Assembly: GCF_000381885.1 (NCBI RefSeq)
Contig: NZ_KB907220.1
Coordinates: 98,757 to 143,859, forward strand
Source of the DNA: Actinomadura atramentaria DSM 43919
GTDB lineage: Bacteria; Actinomycetota; Actinomycetes; Streptosporangiales; Streptosporangiaceae
DNA length: 45,103 nt
Direction: 5' to 3'
In this document: piece after piece, positions 1 to 6,902 of the stretch
Layout: each line of letters begins with the position of its first letter
How positions within the stretch are numbered: position 1 is the stretch's first letter
Program-made: the position numbers and the translations under genes
Notes under the pieces: generated by a model
Databases searched by the model: none
The model's input: the letters and a program-made list of their open reading frames with translations, nothing else
What the model was told of the DNA's origin: nothing

Positions 1-300
1 CCCGACCCGACCCCACGCCACTCGACCCGCCCGAGCCTGACCCCTCGCCACTCGACCCGGCCCGGCGCGATCCCTCGCCGCTCGATCCGGACCAACCTGA
101 ACCCTTGCCGCTCAATCCGGTCCGGCGCGATCCCTCGCCGTTCAACCCAGCCCGGCCTGACCCCTCGCCGTTCAATTCATCCCGGCCTGAACCGTTGCCG
201 CTCGATCCAGCCCGGCGCGATCCCTCGCCGCTCGCCCCGGACCGACCTGGCTCCTCACCGCTCGGTCCGGTCCGGCGCGATCCCCCGCCGTTCGATCCGG
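1..300. repeat. 30-bp tandem repeat, ten units, inside the putative recX extension
   Basis: Ten imperfect 30-bp units lie head to tail in exact register from position 1 to 300 and continue off the window. A typical unit on the + strand starts with CCCGGC and carries CCCTCGCCGCTCGA. Because 30 is a multiple of three, the reverse-strand frame keeps a decapeptide period rich in Gly, Ser, Arg and Glu. Units differ mainly at scattered single bases, so the array is old or under coding constraint rather than newly expanded. Confidence 0.9.
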
Positions 301-1144
301 ACCGGTCTGATTCAGTGCGCCGCGTCTGGCGCTTGGCGGGGCGCGGCGTCCTGGTTCGGGGCTCGTCGGTCCGGGTTTCCGTGTCGCCTTCGTCCGACGA
401 GACTTCTTTGCGGACGGCGGAACGCGGTTTCCGGGGCCGGGCGGTCTTGCTTGCGGGGCCTGTCGATGTCGTTGGTCCGGCGTCGGTGTCGTCGGCCGCG
501 CTGGGGTCGACAGGGCGGGCCGGTTCGGACCAGGGATTCGGCGCGCCTGGGGATGCGTCGAACGAGGCGCTGCGTCGTTCAGCCCTGCTCGCCGTGCCGG
601 GTTCTGCGGGCAGCGGCTTTTGTGCGGAGCGTTGGCTGTGCGGCTGCGTTTTTTCCGGAGGTGGCGCGTTCTCGGGTGTGGGCGTGGCGGGAGGCACCAC
701 GCCCGGAGTTGGTGCGGTGTTGCGGGAGGCCGTCGCCAGATGGGCGAACGGGGACGGTCCCGTGCCCGGTTCGCGCGGCGGGGCGAGGTGTCCGAACGGG
801 GCCGCCTCGGTGCCCGGGCGTGTCGGGGCCGCCAGGTCGGCGAACGGGTTCTCCGGGGCGCGTCCGGATCGGTCGGTGAGGTGGGCGAACGGGCCGTCAG
901 CGCTCGGGTTCCAGGGCGTGCCGACCGCGGGCGCGGCCGTGTCACCCGCCTCAGGCCCCGGCCCGCCGCCTTCGGCGGGCGGACCACCTGTCTCCTGATC
1001 TACGGCCGGAGCAGATGACGCACCCACCCCGATTTCCGGGAAGACATCCAGCGCCTCGCCCGGCTCGATCGCCCCCTCGCCCTCCGGCACAGGGCTGCCG
1101 GGCGACTCAGGGTCGGCGGGCGGCGGAAGCTCGTCAGCGGGCAC
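1..1144 (-). CDS. recX: Probable RecX, N-terminal part only, with long repeat-rich extension (runs off window)
   Basis: This reading frame is open on the reverse strand from a GTG at 1144 to the window edge, about 381 codons without a stop. A GGAGG lies 5 nt before the GTG, and an in-frame TGA sits upstream at about 1261. It follows recA by about 160 nt on the same strand, where recX lies in actinobacteria, and that position is the only basis for the name; the conserved RecX domain is not in the window. The visible part is low-complexity. It begins VPADELPPPADPE, holds four spaced PF(A/G)(H/D)L motifs around 730-895, then a basic Arg/Lys/Pro stretch, and ends in about ten decapeptide repeats of the type RxGxSGEGSR (1-300). 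RecX normally binds RecA filaments and inhibits them, and is usually under 300 aa, so such an N-terminal extension is unusual. It could instead be a different protein. Confidence 0.55.
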   Translation of the reverse strand, partial: MPADELPPPADPESPGSPVPEGEGAIEPGEALDVFPEIGVGASSAPAVDQETGGPPAEGGGPGPEAGDTAAPAVGTPWNPSADGPFAHLTDRSGRAPENPFADLAAPTRPGTEAAPFGHLAPPREPGTGPSPFAHLATASRNTAPTPGVVPPATPTPENAPPPEKTQPHSQRSAQKPLPAEPGTASRAERRSASFDASPGAPNPWSEPARPVDPSAADDTDAGPTTSTGPASKTARPRKPRSAVRKEVSSDEGDTETRTDEPRTRTPRPAKRQTRRTESDRSGSNGGGSRRTGPSGEEPGRSGASGEGSRRAGSSGNGSGRDELNGEGSGRAGLNGEGSRRTGLSGKGSGWSGSSGEGSRRAGSSGEGSGSGGSSGVGSGR

Positions 1145-1305
1145 GGGTGCCTCCGGGTGGTGGGCGGCGGTGCCCGTCGTGAGCGGCGGCGCCGCCGGGG
1201 AAGTCCCGGCCGCCGTGCGCACGGCACCGGGAGGGGCGCCGCCGTCCCACTCCTGCGATCATCGCTCACGCACTGTCAGGAGTCACCCGTATCACCAGAA
1301 TCCCG

Positions 1306-2430
1306 TCAGGAATCCGCCGCCGCGGCCTTGGCCGCCCGCCCCTTGCGCGGCGCGGGCGCGGCGGGCGCCGCCGGGGCGGCGGGAGCGTCGGCCGGCGCGG
1401 CGGAGCCGGCGGTCCCGGCGGCCTCCTTGTCGACCTTCGGCCCGATCCCGAGCTTCTCCTTGATCCTCTTCTCGATCCCGTCGGCCATGTCCGGGTTCGC
1501 CTTGAGGAAGTTGCGCGCGTTCTCCTTGCCCTGCCCGAGCTGGTCGCCGTCGCAGGTGTACCAGGCCCCGGACTTGCGGACGAAGCCGTGCTCGACGCCG
1601 AGGTCGATCAGCCCGCCCTCGCGGGAGATGCCCTGCCCGTAGAGCAGGTCGAAGTCGGCCACCCGGAACGGCGGAGCCATCTTGTTTTTCACGACCTTCA
1701 CCCGGACGCGGTTGCCGACCGCCTCCGTGCCGTCCTTGAGCGTCTCGATGCGGCGCACGTCGAGCCGGACCGAGGCGTAGAACTTCAGCGCCTTGCCGCC
1801 CGTCGTGGTCTCGGGCGAGCCGAACATCACGCCGACCTTCTCGCGGAGCTGGTTGATGAAGATCACGGTGGTCTTGGTCTGGTTGATCGCGCCGGTCAGC
1901 TTGCGGAGCGCCTGCGACATCAGCCGGGCCTGCAGGCCGACGTGGCTGTCGCCCATCTCGCCCTCGATCTCGGCGCGCGGCACGAGCGCGGCGACCGAGT
2001 CGATGATGACGATGTCGATCGAGCCGGAGCGGATCAGCATGTCCGTGATCTCCAGCGCCTGCTCACCGGTGTCGGGCTGGGAGACCAGCAGCGCGTCGAT
2101 GTCGACGCCGAGCTTGGCGGCGTACTCGGGGTCGAGCGCGTGCTCGGCGTCCACGAAGGCCGCGATGCCGCCCCTGCGCTGGACGCTGGCCACCGCGTGC
2201 AGGGCGATGGACGTCTTGCCGGAGCCCTCCGGCCCGTAGACCTCCACGACGCGCCCGCGCGGCAGGCCGCCGATGCCGAGCGCGATGTCGAGGGAGATCG
2301 AGCCGGTCGGGATGACCTCGACGGGCGCGCGCGCCTCCTCGCCCATCCGCATGACCGAGCCCTTGCCGAACTGCCGTTCGATCTGGGCCAGGGCGGTTTC
2401 GAGAGCCTTCTCCCGGTCGTTCGCTGCCAT
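1306..2430 (-). CDS. recA: Recombinase RecA
   Basis: RecA is the DNA-dependent ATPase that forms filaments on single-stranded DNA, drives strand exchange and triggers LexA self-cleavage. The 374-aa product starts MAANDREKALETAL. It has the Walker A motif GPEGSGKT at residues 66-73, the FVDAEHALDPEYA block, the VIIDSVAALVPRAEIEG Walker B region, the INQLREKVGVMFGSPETTTGG loop and a typical Ala/Pro/Lys-rich C-terminal tail. The ATG at 2430 matches the family start and has a purine-rich AAGGGG upstream; the frame stays open further upstream, but that part is not conserved. A LexA-type box lies at 2582-2595, about 150 nt before the start. The next gene downstream on the same strand is the putative recX. 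Confidence 0.97.
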   Translation of the reverse strand: MAANDREKALETALAQIERQFGKGSVMRMGEEARAPVEVIPTGSISLDIALGIGGLPRGRVVEVYGPEGSGKTSIALHAVASVQRRGGIAAFVDAEHALDPEYAAKLGVDIDALLVSQPDTGEQALEITDMLIRSGSIDIVIIDSVAALVPRAEIEGEMGDSHVGLQARLMSQALRKLTGAINQTKTTVIFINQLREKVGVMFGSPETTTGGKALKFYASVRLDVRRIETLKDGTEAVGNRVRVKVVKNKMAPPFRVADFDLLYGQGISREGGLIDLGVEHGFVRKSGAWYTCDGDQLGQGKENARNFLKANPDMADGIEKRIKEKLGIGPKVDKEAAGTAGSAAPADAPAAPAAPAAPAPRKGRAAKAAAADS

Positions 2431-2581
2431 GAGGTGTGCCCCTTCGTCTGTGCTGTTCGCCGGCCCGGTGGCTCTCGCCCGGCCCGTGGCGGCGGTGTCG
2501 GGAGCGACGTTACGAGGAGCCGCCGACAGTTTCGAGCCGGTGGGGCGGTTGTGGATAACGCCGCGTCGCGTGACAGCGTAC

Positions 2582-2595
2582 CGAACATCCGTTCG
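2582..2595. promoter_or_regulatory. SOS box (LexA operator) of recA
   Basis: CGAACATCCGTTCG is a perfect fit to the actinobacterial/Gram-positive LexA operator form CGAAC-N4-GTTCG. It lies in the divergent region between recA (start 2430) and the ATP-grasp gene (start 2697), so it could act on either gene. Regulation of recA by LexA at such boxes is established in mycobacteria and other actinobacteria; effect on the divergent gene is inference. Confidence 0.88.
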
Positions 2596-2696
2596 ATCAT
2601 GGCCGCGTGTCCCGATTCGCCCGCGAATCTCCGTGCGCGACACGGTTCGACACCGTACGCTGACGCCGACGCGTGTCGTCCCCGGAGGGTTTCGCC

Positions 2697-3557
2697 GTGA
2701 CGCTGACCGTACTCTTCTGCGTCGACCCGCTCCGTCCCCGGCGCGTCGACCCCCATTTCGCCCGCGAGGCGGCGGCCGTGCGGGACCACTACGGCGAGCA
2801 CGCCGTCATCGACCACGACGCGCTGCTGGCGGGGGACGCCGACGCCGCCGTCCGCGCCGTCCCCCGCGACCTCGGGCACGCCTGGTACCGCGGCTGGATG
2901 CTGCCGGGCGGGGCGTACGCGGCGCTCGCCGCGGCGCTGAGGCGGCGCGGAACGGTCCTGCTCGCGCACCCGGAGGACTACCGCCGCGCCCACGAGCTGC
3001 CCGGCTGGCACGACACGTTCGCGGGCCTGACCCCGGCGAGCGTGTGGCGGCCGGTCCCGCCCGGCGGCGACCCCGGCGACCTGGCGGAGCTGGCGGGCCC
3101 GCTGCGCCCCGGCCCCGGCGTGGTGAAGGACTACGTCAAGTCGCGCAAGCACGAGTGGGACACGGCGTGCTTCGTCCCGGACGTGAAGGACCCGGCGGCC
3201 CTCCGCGCGGTCGCGGCGGCGATGATCGCGCTGCAGGCGGAGTTCCTGGCGGGCGGCGTCGTGGTCCGCGAGTTCGAGGAGTTCGACGGCCGGGGCGAGG
3301 TCCGCGTGTGGTGGGTGGACGGCGAGCCGGTCCTGGTGGGCCCGCATCCGGACACGCCGGGAACGGTCCGGGAACCGGACCTCACGACCGTCGCGCCCGC
3401 CGTCCGGTCCCTCGGCTGCCGGTTCGTCACGACGGACCTGGCGCGGCGGACGGACGGCGCGTGGCGCGTCGTCGAGGTCGGCGACGGCCAGGTCAGCGAC
3501 CTGCCGGCGACCGCCGACCCGATGGACCTGTATGCGCATCTCCCCGTTCCGGGGTGA
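2697..3557 (+). CDS. ATP-grasp domain protein, R2K clade
   Basis: The 286-aa protein resembles the R2K clade of ATP-grasp ligases (formerly DUF4343). These are thought to form carboxylate-amine (peptide-like) bonds using ATP, but few have known substrates. Supporting features are the basic stretch VVKDYVKSRKHEWDTACF near residue 140, the REFEEFDGRGEVRVWWVDGE strand region, and a late acidic block WRVVEVGDGQVSDLP expected to hold the Mg-ATP ligands. I chose GTG 2697 because GGAGGG lies 7 nt before it; an in-frame GTG at 2673 is an alternative. It is divergent from recA across the SOS box. The next two + genes include a second ATP-grasp protein, which suggests a joint role. The substrate is unknown. 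Confidence 0.78.
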   Translation: MTLTVLFCVDPLRPRRVDPHFAREAAAVRDHYGEHAVIDHDALLAGDADAAVRAVPRDLGHAWYRGWMLPGGAYAALAAALRRRGTVLLAHPEDYRRAHELPGWHDTFAGLTPASVWRPVPPGGDPGDLAELAGPLRPGPGVVKDYVKSRKHEWDTACFVPDVKDPAALRAVAAAMIALQAEFLAGGVVVREFEEFDGRGEVRVWWVDGEPVLVGPHPDTPGTVREPDLTTVAPAVRSLGCRFVTTDLARRTDGAWRVVEVGDGQVSDLPATADPMDLYAHLPVPG

Positions 3558-3654
3558 ATCCGATACACCGGAAGTGAACCGGATCGGGGTCCTCGTCCGT
3601 CGAACCGGTCACGAAACCCAAGGCCGGCCCCCCGTCGCGAAGGACGTGTTCCCG

Positions 3655-4035
3655 TTGCCCCCTCAGGACCCCGCCCGCAGGCTCAGCTCCCGGGCCGTGA
3701 AGATCGGCATGGTGAGCGCCCTGTCCCTGACGCTCGTCGCGTGCAGCTCCAAGTCGACCACCGCGTGGTGCGTGGACCGGGACTCGCGCGGCGGCTTCAC
3801 CAACACCAAGGGCGGTTACCGCGTCGTCCCCGACAGCTACTGCAACCGCTCGGACATCAACAACGGGACCGTCGGCTACGGCCGGTACTTCTGGTACTAC
3901 GGCGGTAAGCGCACGGGCAGCGGCTACGTCTCGGGCGGCAGCGTCGTCGGCCCGCGCAGCGGGAAGATCAAGTCGGGCTCGGGCACGACGCTGAGCCGCG
4001 GCGGGTTCGGCAGCCACGGCCGGAGCGGGAGCTGA
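3655..4035 (+). CDS. Small YgiB-like (DUF1190-like) lipoprotein
   Basis: This is a 126-aa predicted lipoprotein if started at TTG 3655, which has AAGGA about 10 nt upstream. GTG 3646 and ATG 3532 are in-frame alternatives, the last overlapping the previous gene. The N-terminus is basic, followed by a hydrophobic core and the lipobox LVAC, so the Cys would be lipidated at the outer face of the membrane. The mature part is rich in Gly, Ser and Tyr (YFWYYGGKRTGSGYVSGG) and ends in SRGGFGSHGRSGS, a tail reminiscent of E. coli YgiB. It ends 2 nt before the start of the synthetase-fold gene, as ygiB precedes ygiC in E. coli. That resemblance is my recognition and was not aligned; the function is unknown. 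Confidence 0.7.
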   Translation: MPPQDPARRLSSRAVKIGMVSALSLTLVACSSKSTTAWCVDRDSRGGFTNTKGGYRVVPDSYCNRSDINNGTVGYGRYFWYYGGKRTGSGYVSGGSVVGPRSGKIKSGSGTTLSRGGFGSHGRSGS

Positions 4036-4037
4036 CG

Positions 4038-5195
4038 ATGCGGCGCGAGCGGTCGGTCCCCCGCGACGGCTGGGCCGAGAAGGTCGAGGAGCACGGCCTG
4101 GCGTTCCACGAGACGGCGCATCCGGCGCATCTCCCCCGTCCCTACTGGGACGAGTCGGTGCATTACGTCTTCTCGATGGACGAGGTCCTGGCCCTGGAGG
4201 AGACCGTCGAGGAACTCCACCGGATGTGCCTCCAGGCCGTGGAGCACGTCGTCACCACCGGCCGGTACGGGGTGCTCGGCATCCCCGACTGGGCCGCGCC
4301 GCTGGTGGAGGCGTCCTGGCGGCGGCGCGACCCGCACCTGTACGGGCGGTTCGACCTCTGCTACGACGGCGTCGGCCCGGCGAAGCTGCTGGAGTACAAC
4401 GCCGACACCCCGACGTCGCTCGTGGAGAGCGCCGTCGTCCAGTGGTACTGGCTGCAGGACACCCATCCCGGCGACGACCAGTGGAACTCCGTCCACGAAC
4501 GGCTCGTCGACCGCTGGAAGGAGATCGCCCCGTCGCTCGCGCCCGGCCCCGCGCACTTCGCGTGGACGACCGAGGACGAGACCGGCGAGGAGGTCATGAC
4601 GATCGCCTACCTCCAGGGGACCGCCGAGGAGGCGGGCCTGCCCGGCGTCGGGATCGCGATGGAGGACATCGGCTGGGACGCGCGCCGGGGACGGTTCGTG
4701 GACCTCGCCGAAGCGGAGATCCGGACGCTCTGCAAGCTGTACCCGTGGGAGTGGATCGTCGCCGAGCCGTTCGGGCGGAACGTCCCGGCGGCCCCGACCG
4801 CGTGGATCGAGCCGATCTGGAAGATGGTCCTGTCCAACAAGGCGCTGCTGGTCCTGCTGTGGGAGCTGTTCCCGGGGCATCCGAACCTGCTGCCCGCGTA
4901 TCTGAACACGCCGGGGAACCTGACGTCCTACGTGCAGAAGCCGCTGCTCGGCCGGGAGGGGGCCAGCATGCGGATCGTCACGCCGGACGGGCGCGAGCAG
5001 CGCACCGAGGGCGAGTACGGGCGGGAGGGCTACGTCTTCCAGCAGTTCCACGCCCTGCCGGAGTTCGACGGCGAGCATCCCGTGCTCGGGGCGTGGATGG
5101 TCGCGGACGAGTCCGCGGGCCTCGGCATCCGCGAGACGGCCGGGCTCATCACCGACGACACGTCGTCGTTCGTCCCGCACCGCATCGCGGACTGA
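4038..5195 (+). CDS. Glutathionylspermidine synthase family ATP-grasp protein (YgiC-like)
   Basis: The 385-aa product carries the C-terminal synthetase fold of glutathionylspermidine synthase, without an N-terminal amidase domain, so it matches the YgiC/YjfC type. Recognisable blocks are RFDLCYDGVGPAKLLEYNAD with TPTSLVESAVVQWYWL (around residues 95-140), NLLPAYLNTPGNLTSYVQKP (around 280) and VFQQFHALPEFDGEHPVLG followed by GLGIRETAGLITDDTSSFVPH at the end. The family joins a carboxylate to an amine with ATP. Glutathione and spermidine are not assumed to be the substrates here, since actinobacteria use mycothiol rather than glutathione. The ATG follows the lipoprotein stop by 2 nt, which implies translational coupling. 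The gene after it is convergent. Confidence 0.9.
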   Translation: MRRERSVPRDGWAEKVEEHGLAFHETAHPAHLPRPYWDESVHYVFSMDEVLALEETVEELHRMCLQAVEHVVTTGRYGVLGIPDWAAPLVEASWRRRDPHLYGRFDLCYDGVGPAKLLEYNADTPTSLVESAVVQWYWLQDTHPGDDQWNSVHERLVDRWKEIAPSLAPGPAHFAWTTEDETGEEVMTIAYLQGTAEEAGLPGVGIAMEDIGWDARRGRFVDLAEAEIRTLCKLYPWEWIVAEPFGRNVPAAPTAWIEPIWKMVLSNKALLVLLWELFPGHPNLLPAYLNTPGNLTSYVQKPLLGREGASMRIVTPDGREQRTEGEYGREGYVFQQFHALPEFDGEHPVLGAWMVADESAGLGIRETAGLITDDTSSFVPHRIAD

Positions 5196-5205
5196 GGCGG
5201 ACGGA

Positions 5206-5400
5206 TCAGCGGAGGCGCGGCGGGACGTCGAACGACGCGACGACGGCCCGCCACACGCTCTTCGCCGACTCGCCCTCGGCGAACGCCTGCTCGATCGTCC
5301 GGCCGCCCAGCTCGGCGAGCACCTGGTCCTTCGCCACGCTCGCGGCGTAGTTCTCGCCGAACTGCTCGTTCATCCGTTCCCAGAACTGTGTGAGCCTCAC
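5206..5400 (-). CDS. DUF3046 family small protein
   Basis: This 64-aa protein (VRLTQFWERMNEQFGENYA...) matches DUF3046, a short actinobacterial family usually found near recA/recX. Family marks are the N-terminal LTQFWERM, then VLAELGGRTIEQAFAEG and VWRAVVASFDVP. No function is known. The start is GTG at 5400. A TAGGTT -10-like box ends 6 nt before that GTG (5407-5412), which fits a leaderless transcript. The gene is convergent with the synthetase-fold gene, with a 10-nt gap. Confidence 0.9.
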   Translation of the reverse strand: MRLTQFWERMNEQFGENYAASVAKDQVLAELGGRTIEQAFAEGESAKSVWRAVVASFDVPPRLR

Positions 5401-5406
5401 CTGTTC

Positions 5407-5412
5407 AACCTA
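5407..5412 (-). promoter_or_regulatory. -10 box of the DUF3046 gene (leaderless type)
   Basis: TAGGTT on the reverse strand is followed by GAACAG and then the GTG start. That spacing puts the expected transcription start at or next to the start codon. Confidence 0.5.
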
Positions 5413-5440
5413 TCCGCGGCGGCGGACCCCCTGGACCCCT

Positions 5441-5583
5441 CACACTGCGCGCCCGGCCGCTCGCCTGGCGGCTCGCGGCCGTGCGCCCCGAGCACGCCGT
5501 GAGCCACCGGTACCGCGTCCGGCCGTGCGTCCCCCGGAGCGCACGGCCGTGAACCACCGGTACCGCGTCGGCCGTGCGTCCCG
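5441..5583 (-). repeat. Structured intergenic repeat (GA-loop hairpin) with a 35-bp direct duplication
   Basis: The hairpin at 5451-5486, read on the reverse strand, has GGCCGC and GCGGCC arms around GA-GCC-GCCA-GGC-GA, the core shared with loci at 24.4, 26.2 and 45.0 kb. Next to it, 5489-5580 holds a direct duplication in which a segment containing CCACCGGTACCGCGTC and GGCCGTGCGTCC occurs twice with small differences. The block sits directly downstream of the esterase gene and in its sense orientation. No gene is seen in it. Confidence 0.75.
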
Positions 5584-5585
5584 GG

Positions 5586-6797
5586 CTACGAAGGATCTTG
5601 CGTGCGCTCTTCGCGGTGGACACCGGTGAGGTAGCGCTCCACCGCCTCGATGACCCGCGCCGAGCGGTACGACGGGAAGACGTCGAACGCGTGTTGGCCG
5701 CCCCGCATCTCCGCATAGGCGACCGGGTTGGCGGACGCGGCGCGCAGGGCCGTGACGAAGCGCCGGGCCTCGGCCACCGGTACCAGCGAGTCGTGGGTTC
5801 CGTGGATCACGAAGAACGGCGGCGCGTCGGCGTGGACGCGCATCTCCGGGGACGCGCGGCGGAACGGCTCCGGATCTGCCCGCAGCGAGCGCTTGAACAC
5901 GAGCTTGCGCATCAGCCCCGTCGCACCCATCGGGACGCGCCACGGCCCAGGATCGACCAGGTTGTAGATCCCGTAAAACGGAACGGCCGCGCGCACGCTC
6001 GTGTCCGCGTCCTCGAAACCCGGCTGGTACTCGGGATCTCCGGCGGTGAGCGCGACGAGCGCGGCGAGGTGTCCCCCGGCGGACCCACCGGTGACGCACA
6101 GGAAATCCGGGTCGGCCCCGTACTCGGCGGCGTGCTCGCGGTACCAGGCGATGAACCGCTTGAGGTCGACGATGTGGTCGGGCCAGGTCGCGCGCGGGCT
6201 GAGCCGGTAGTTGACGTTGAACCCGACCCATCCGTGGACGGCCATGTGGTTGAGCAGCGGCAGTCCCTGCTCGCGCTTGTCGCCGACGACCCACGCGCCG
6301 CCGTGGATCTGGAGGAGACCAGGGCGCAGCTCGCCGTCGGCGGCGGGCCGGTAGACGTCGAGCCGCAGCCGCTTCTCTTCCCAGTAGACGACGTTCCGGT
6401 CGACGCGGACGCCGCGCCGGGGCACGAAGCACAGCGGCGGCACGGCGAGATGCGAGCGCGGATACCGGGACGCGCCGTGGTGCAGCTCGCGGGGAATCCC
6501 GCAGTCGCGCAGCGTGACGACCGTCCGCCGGGACAGGACGATCGTCGCGACCGTCCCGGCCGTCGCGACGATCCCGAGCGCGAGCCCGCACCATCCCGCC
6601 CACCCCGCCAGCCCGCCCGACACCGCGAGCGCGGCGAGCGCGACGGCCTCCAGCACGAGCAGATGCGGCGCGAGTTCGGTGGCCAGCCACCCGCTGAAGA
6701 AGCTGGGCACCAGCAGGAATCCCGCGCTGCGGGGCCACCGCGCGTTCGCGGCGACCAGCGCCAGCGCGGCTCCGACGACGAGCAGGACGTACGGCAT
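5586..6797 (-). CDS. Membrane-anchored alpha/beta hydrolase (HSL/LipM-like esterase)
   Basis: The 403-aa protein has an N-terminal half with about three hydrophobic segments (residues about 1-100) and a C-terminal hormone-sensitive-lipase type hydrolase domain. The oxyanion motif is IHGGAWVVG, the nucleophile elbow is VTGGSAGGHLA (GxSxG), the acid is in HGTHDSLVP and the catalytic His is in GGQHAFDVF. Order and spacing fit a serine esterase of the carboxylester family. Membrane segments ahead of a LipM-like domain suggest a membrane-bound enzyme acting on lipid or short acyl esters; the substrate is not visible. I chose ATG 6797, with GGGAG 7 nt upstream, over an upstream GTG at 6827. It is divergent from lhr. 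A GA-loop repeat follows its 3' end. Confidence 0.85.
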   Translation of the reverse strand: MPYVLLVVGAALALVAANARWPRSAGFLLVPSFFSGWLATELAPHLLVLEAVALAALAVSGGLAGWAGWCGLALGIVATAGTVATIVLSRRTVVTLRDCGIPRELHHGASRYPRSHLAVPPLCFVPRRGVRVDRNVVYWEEKRLRLDVYRPAADGELRPGLLQIHGGAWVVGDKREQGLPLLNHMAVHGWVGFNVNYRLSPRATWPDHIVDLKRFIAWYREHAAEYGADPDFLCVTGGSAGGHLAALVALTAGDPEYQPGFEDADTSVRAAVPFYGIYNLVDPGPWRVPMGATGLMRKLVFKRSLRADPEPFRRASPEMRVHADAPPFFVIHGTHDSLVPVAEARRFVTALRAASANPVAYAEMRGGQHAFDVFPSYRSARVIEAVERYLTGVHREERTQDPS

Positions 6798-6856
6798 GCG
6801 GCGGCTCCCAGAACGGTCCGCCCCCACCCTGCCGACGAAAAGCGTCCACTTACAAC

Positions 6857-6870
6857 GTGACCCCGGTCAC
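6857..6870. promoter_or_regulatory. Inverted repeat in the esterase/lhr divergent region
   Basis: GTGACC-CC-GGTCAC is a perfect 6+6 inverted repeat in the 105-bp region between the divergent esterase and lhr starts. Position and symmetry suit a dimeric repressor site; the binder is unknown. Confidence 0.35.
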
Positions 6871-6902
6871 CTCGTCACGTTCTGTCAGACCCGGCGGGCA
6901 GG

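Noticed and set aside
105..998. Forward-strand open frame over the 30-bp repeats
   Set aside because: It has no ribosome site and no known domain. The reverse-strand frame follows recA with GGAGG and GTG and runs open further in both directions.
2656..2661. TACGCT as a leaderless -10 for the R2K ATP-grasp gene
   Set aside because: It would need the GTG at 2673, 11 nt away, while the GTG at 2697 has a strong GGAGGG at normal spacing. It may still be an ordinary -10 for a short leader.
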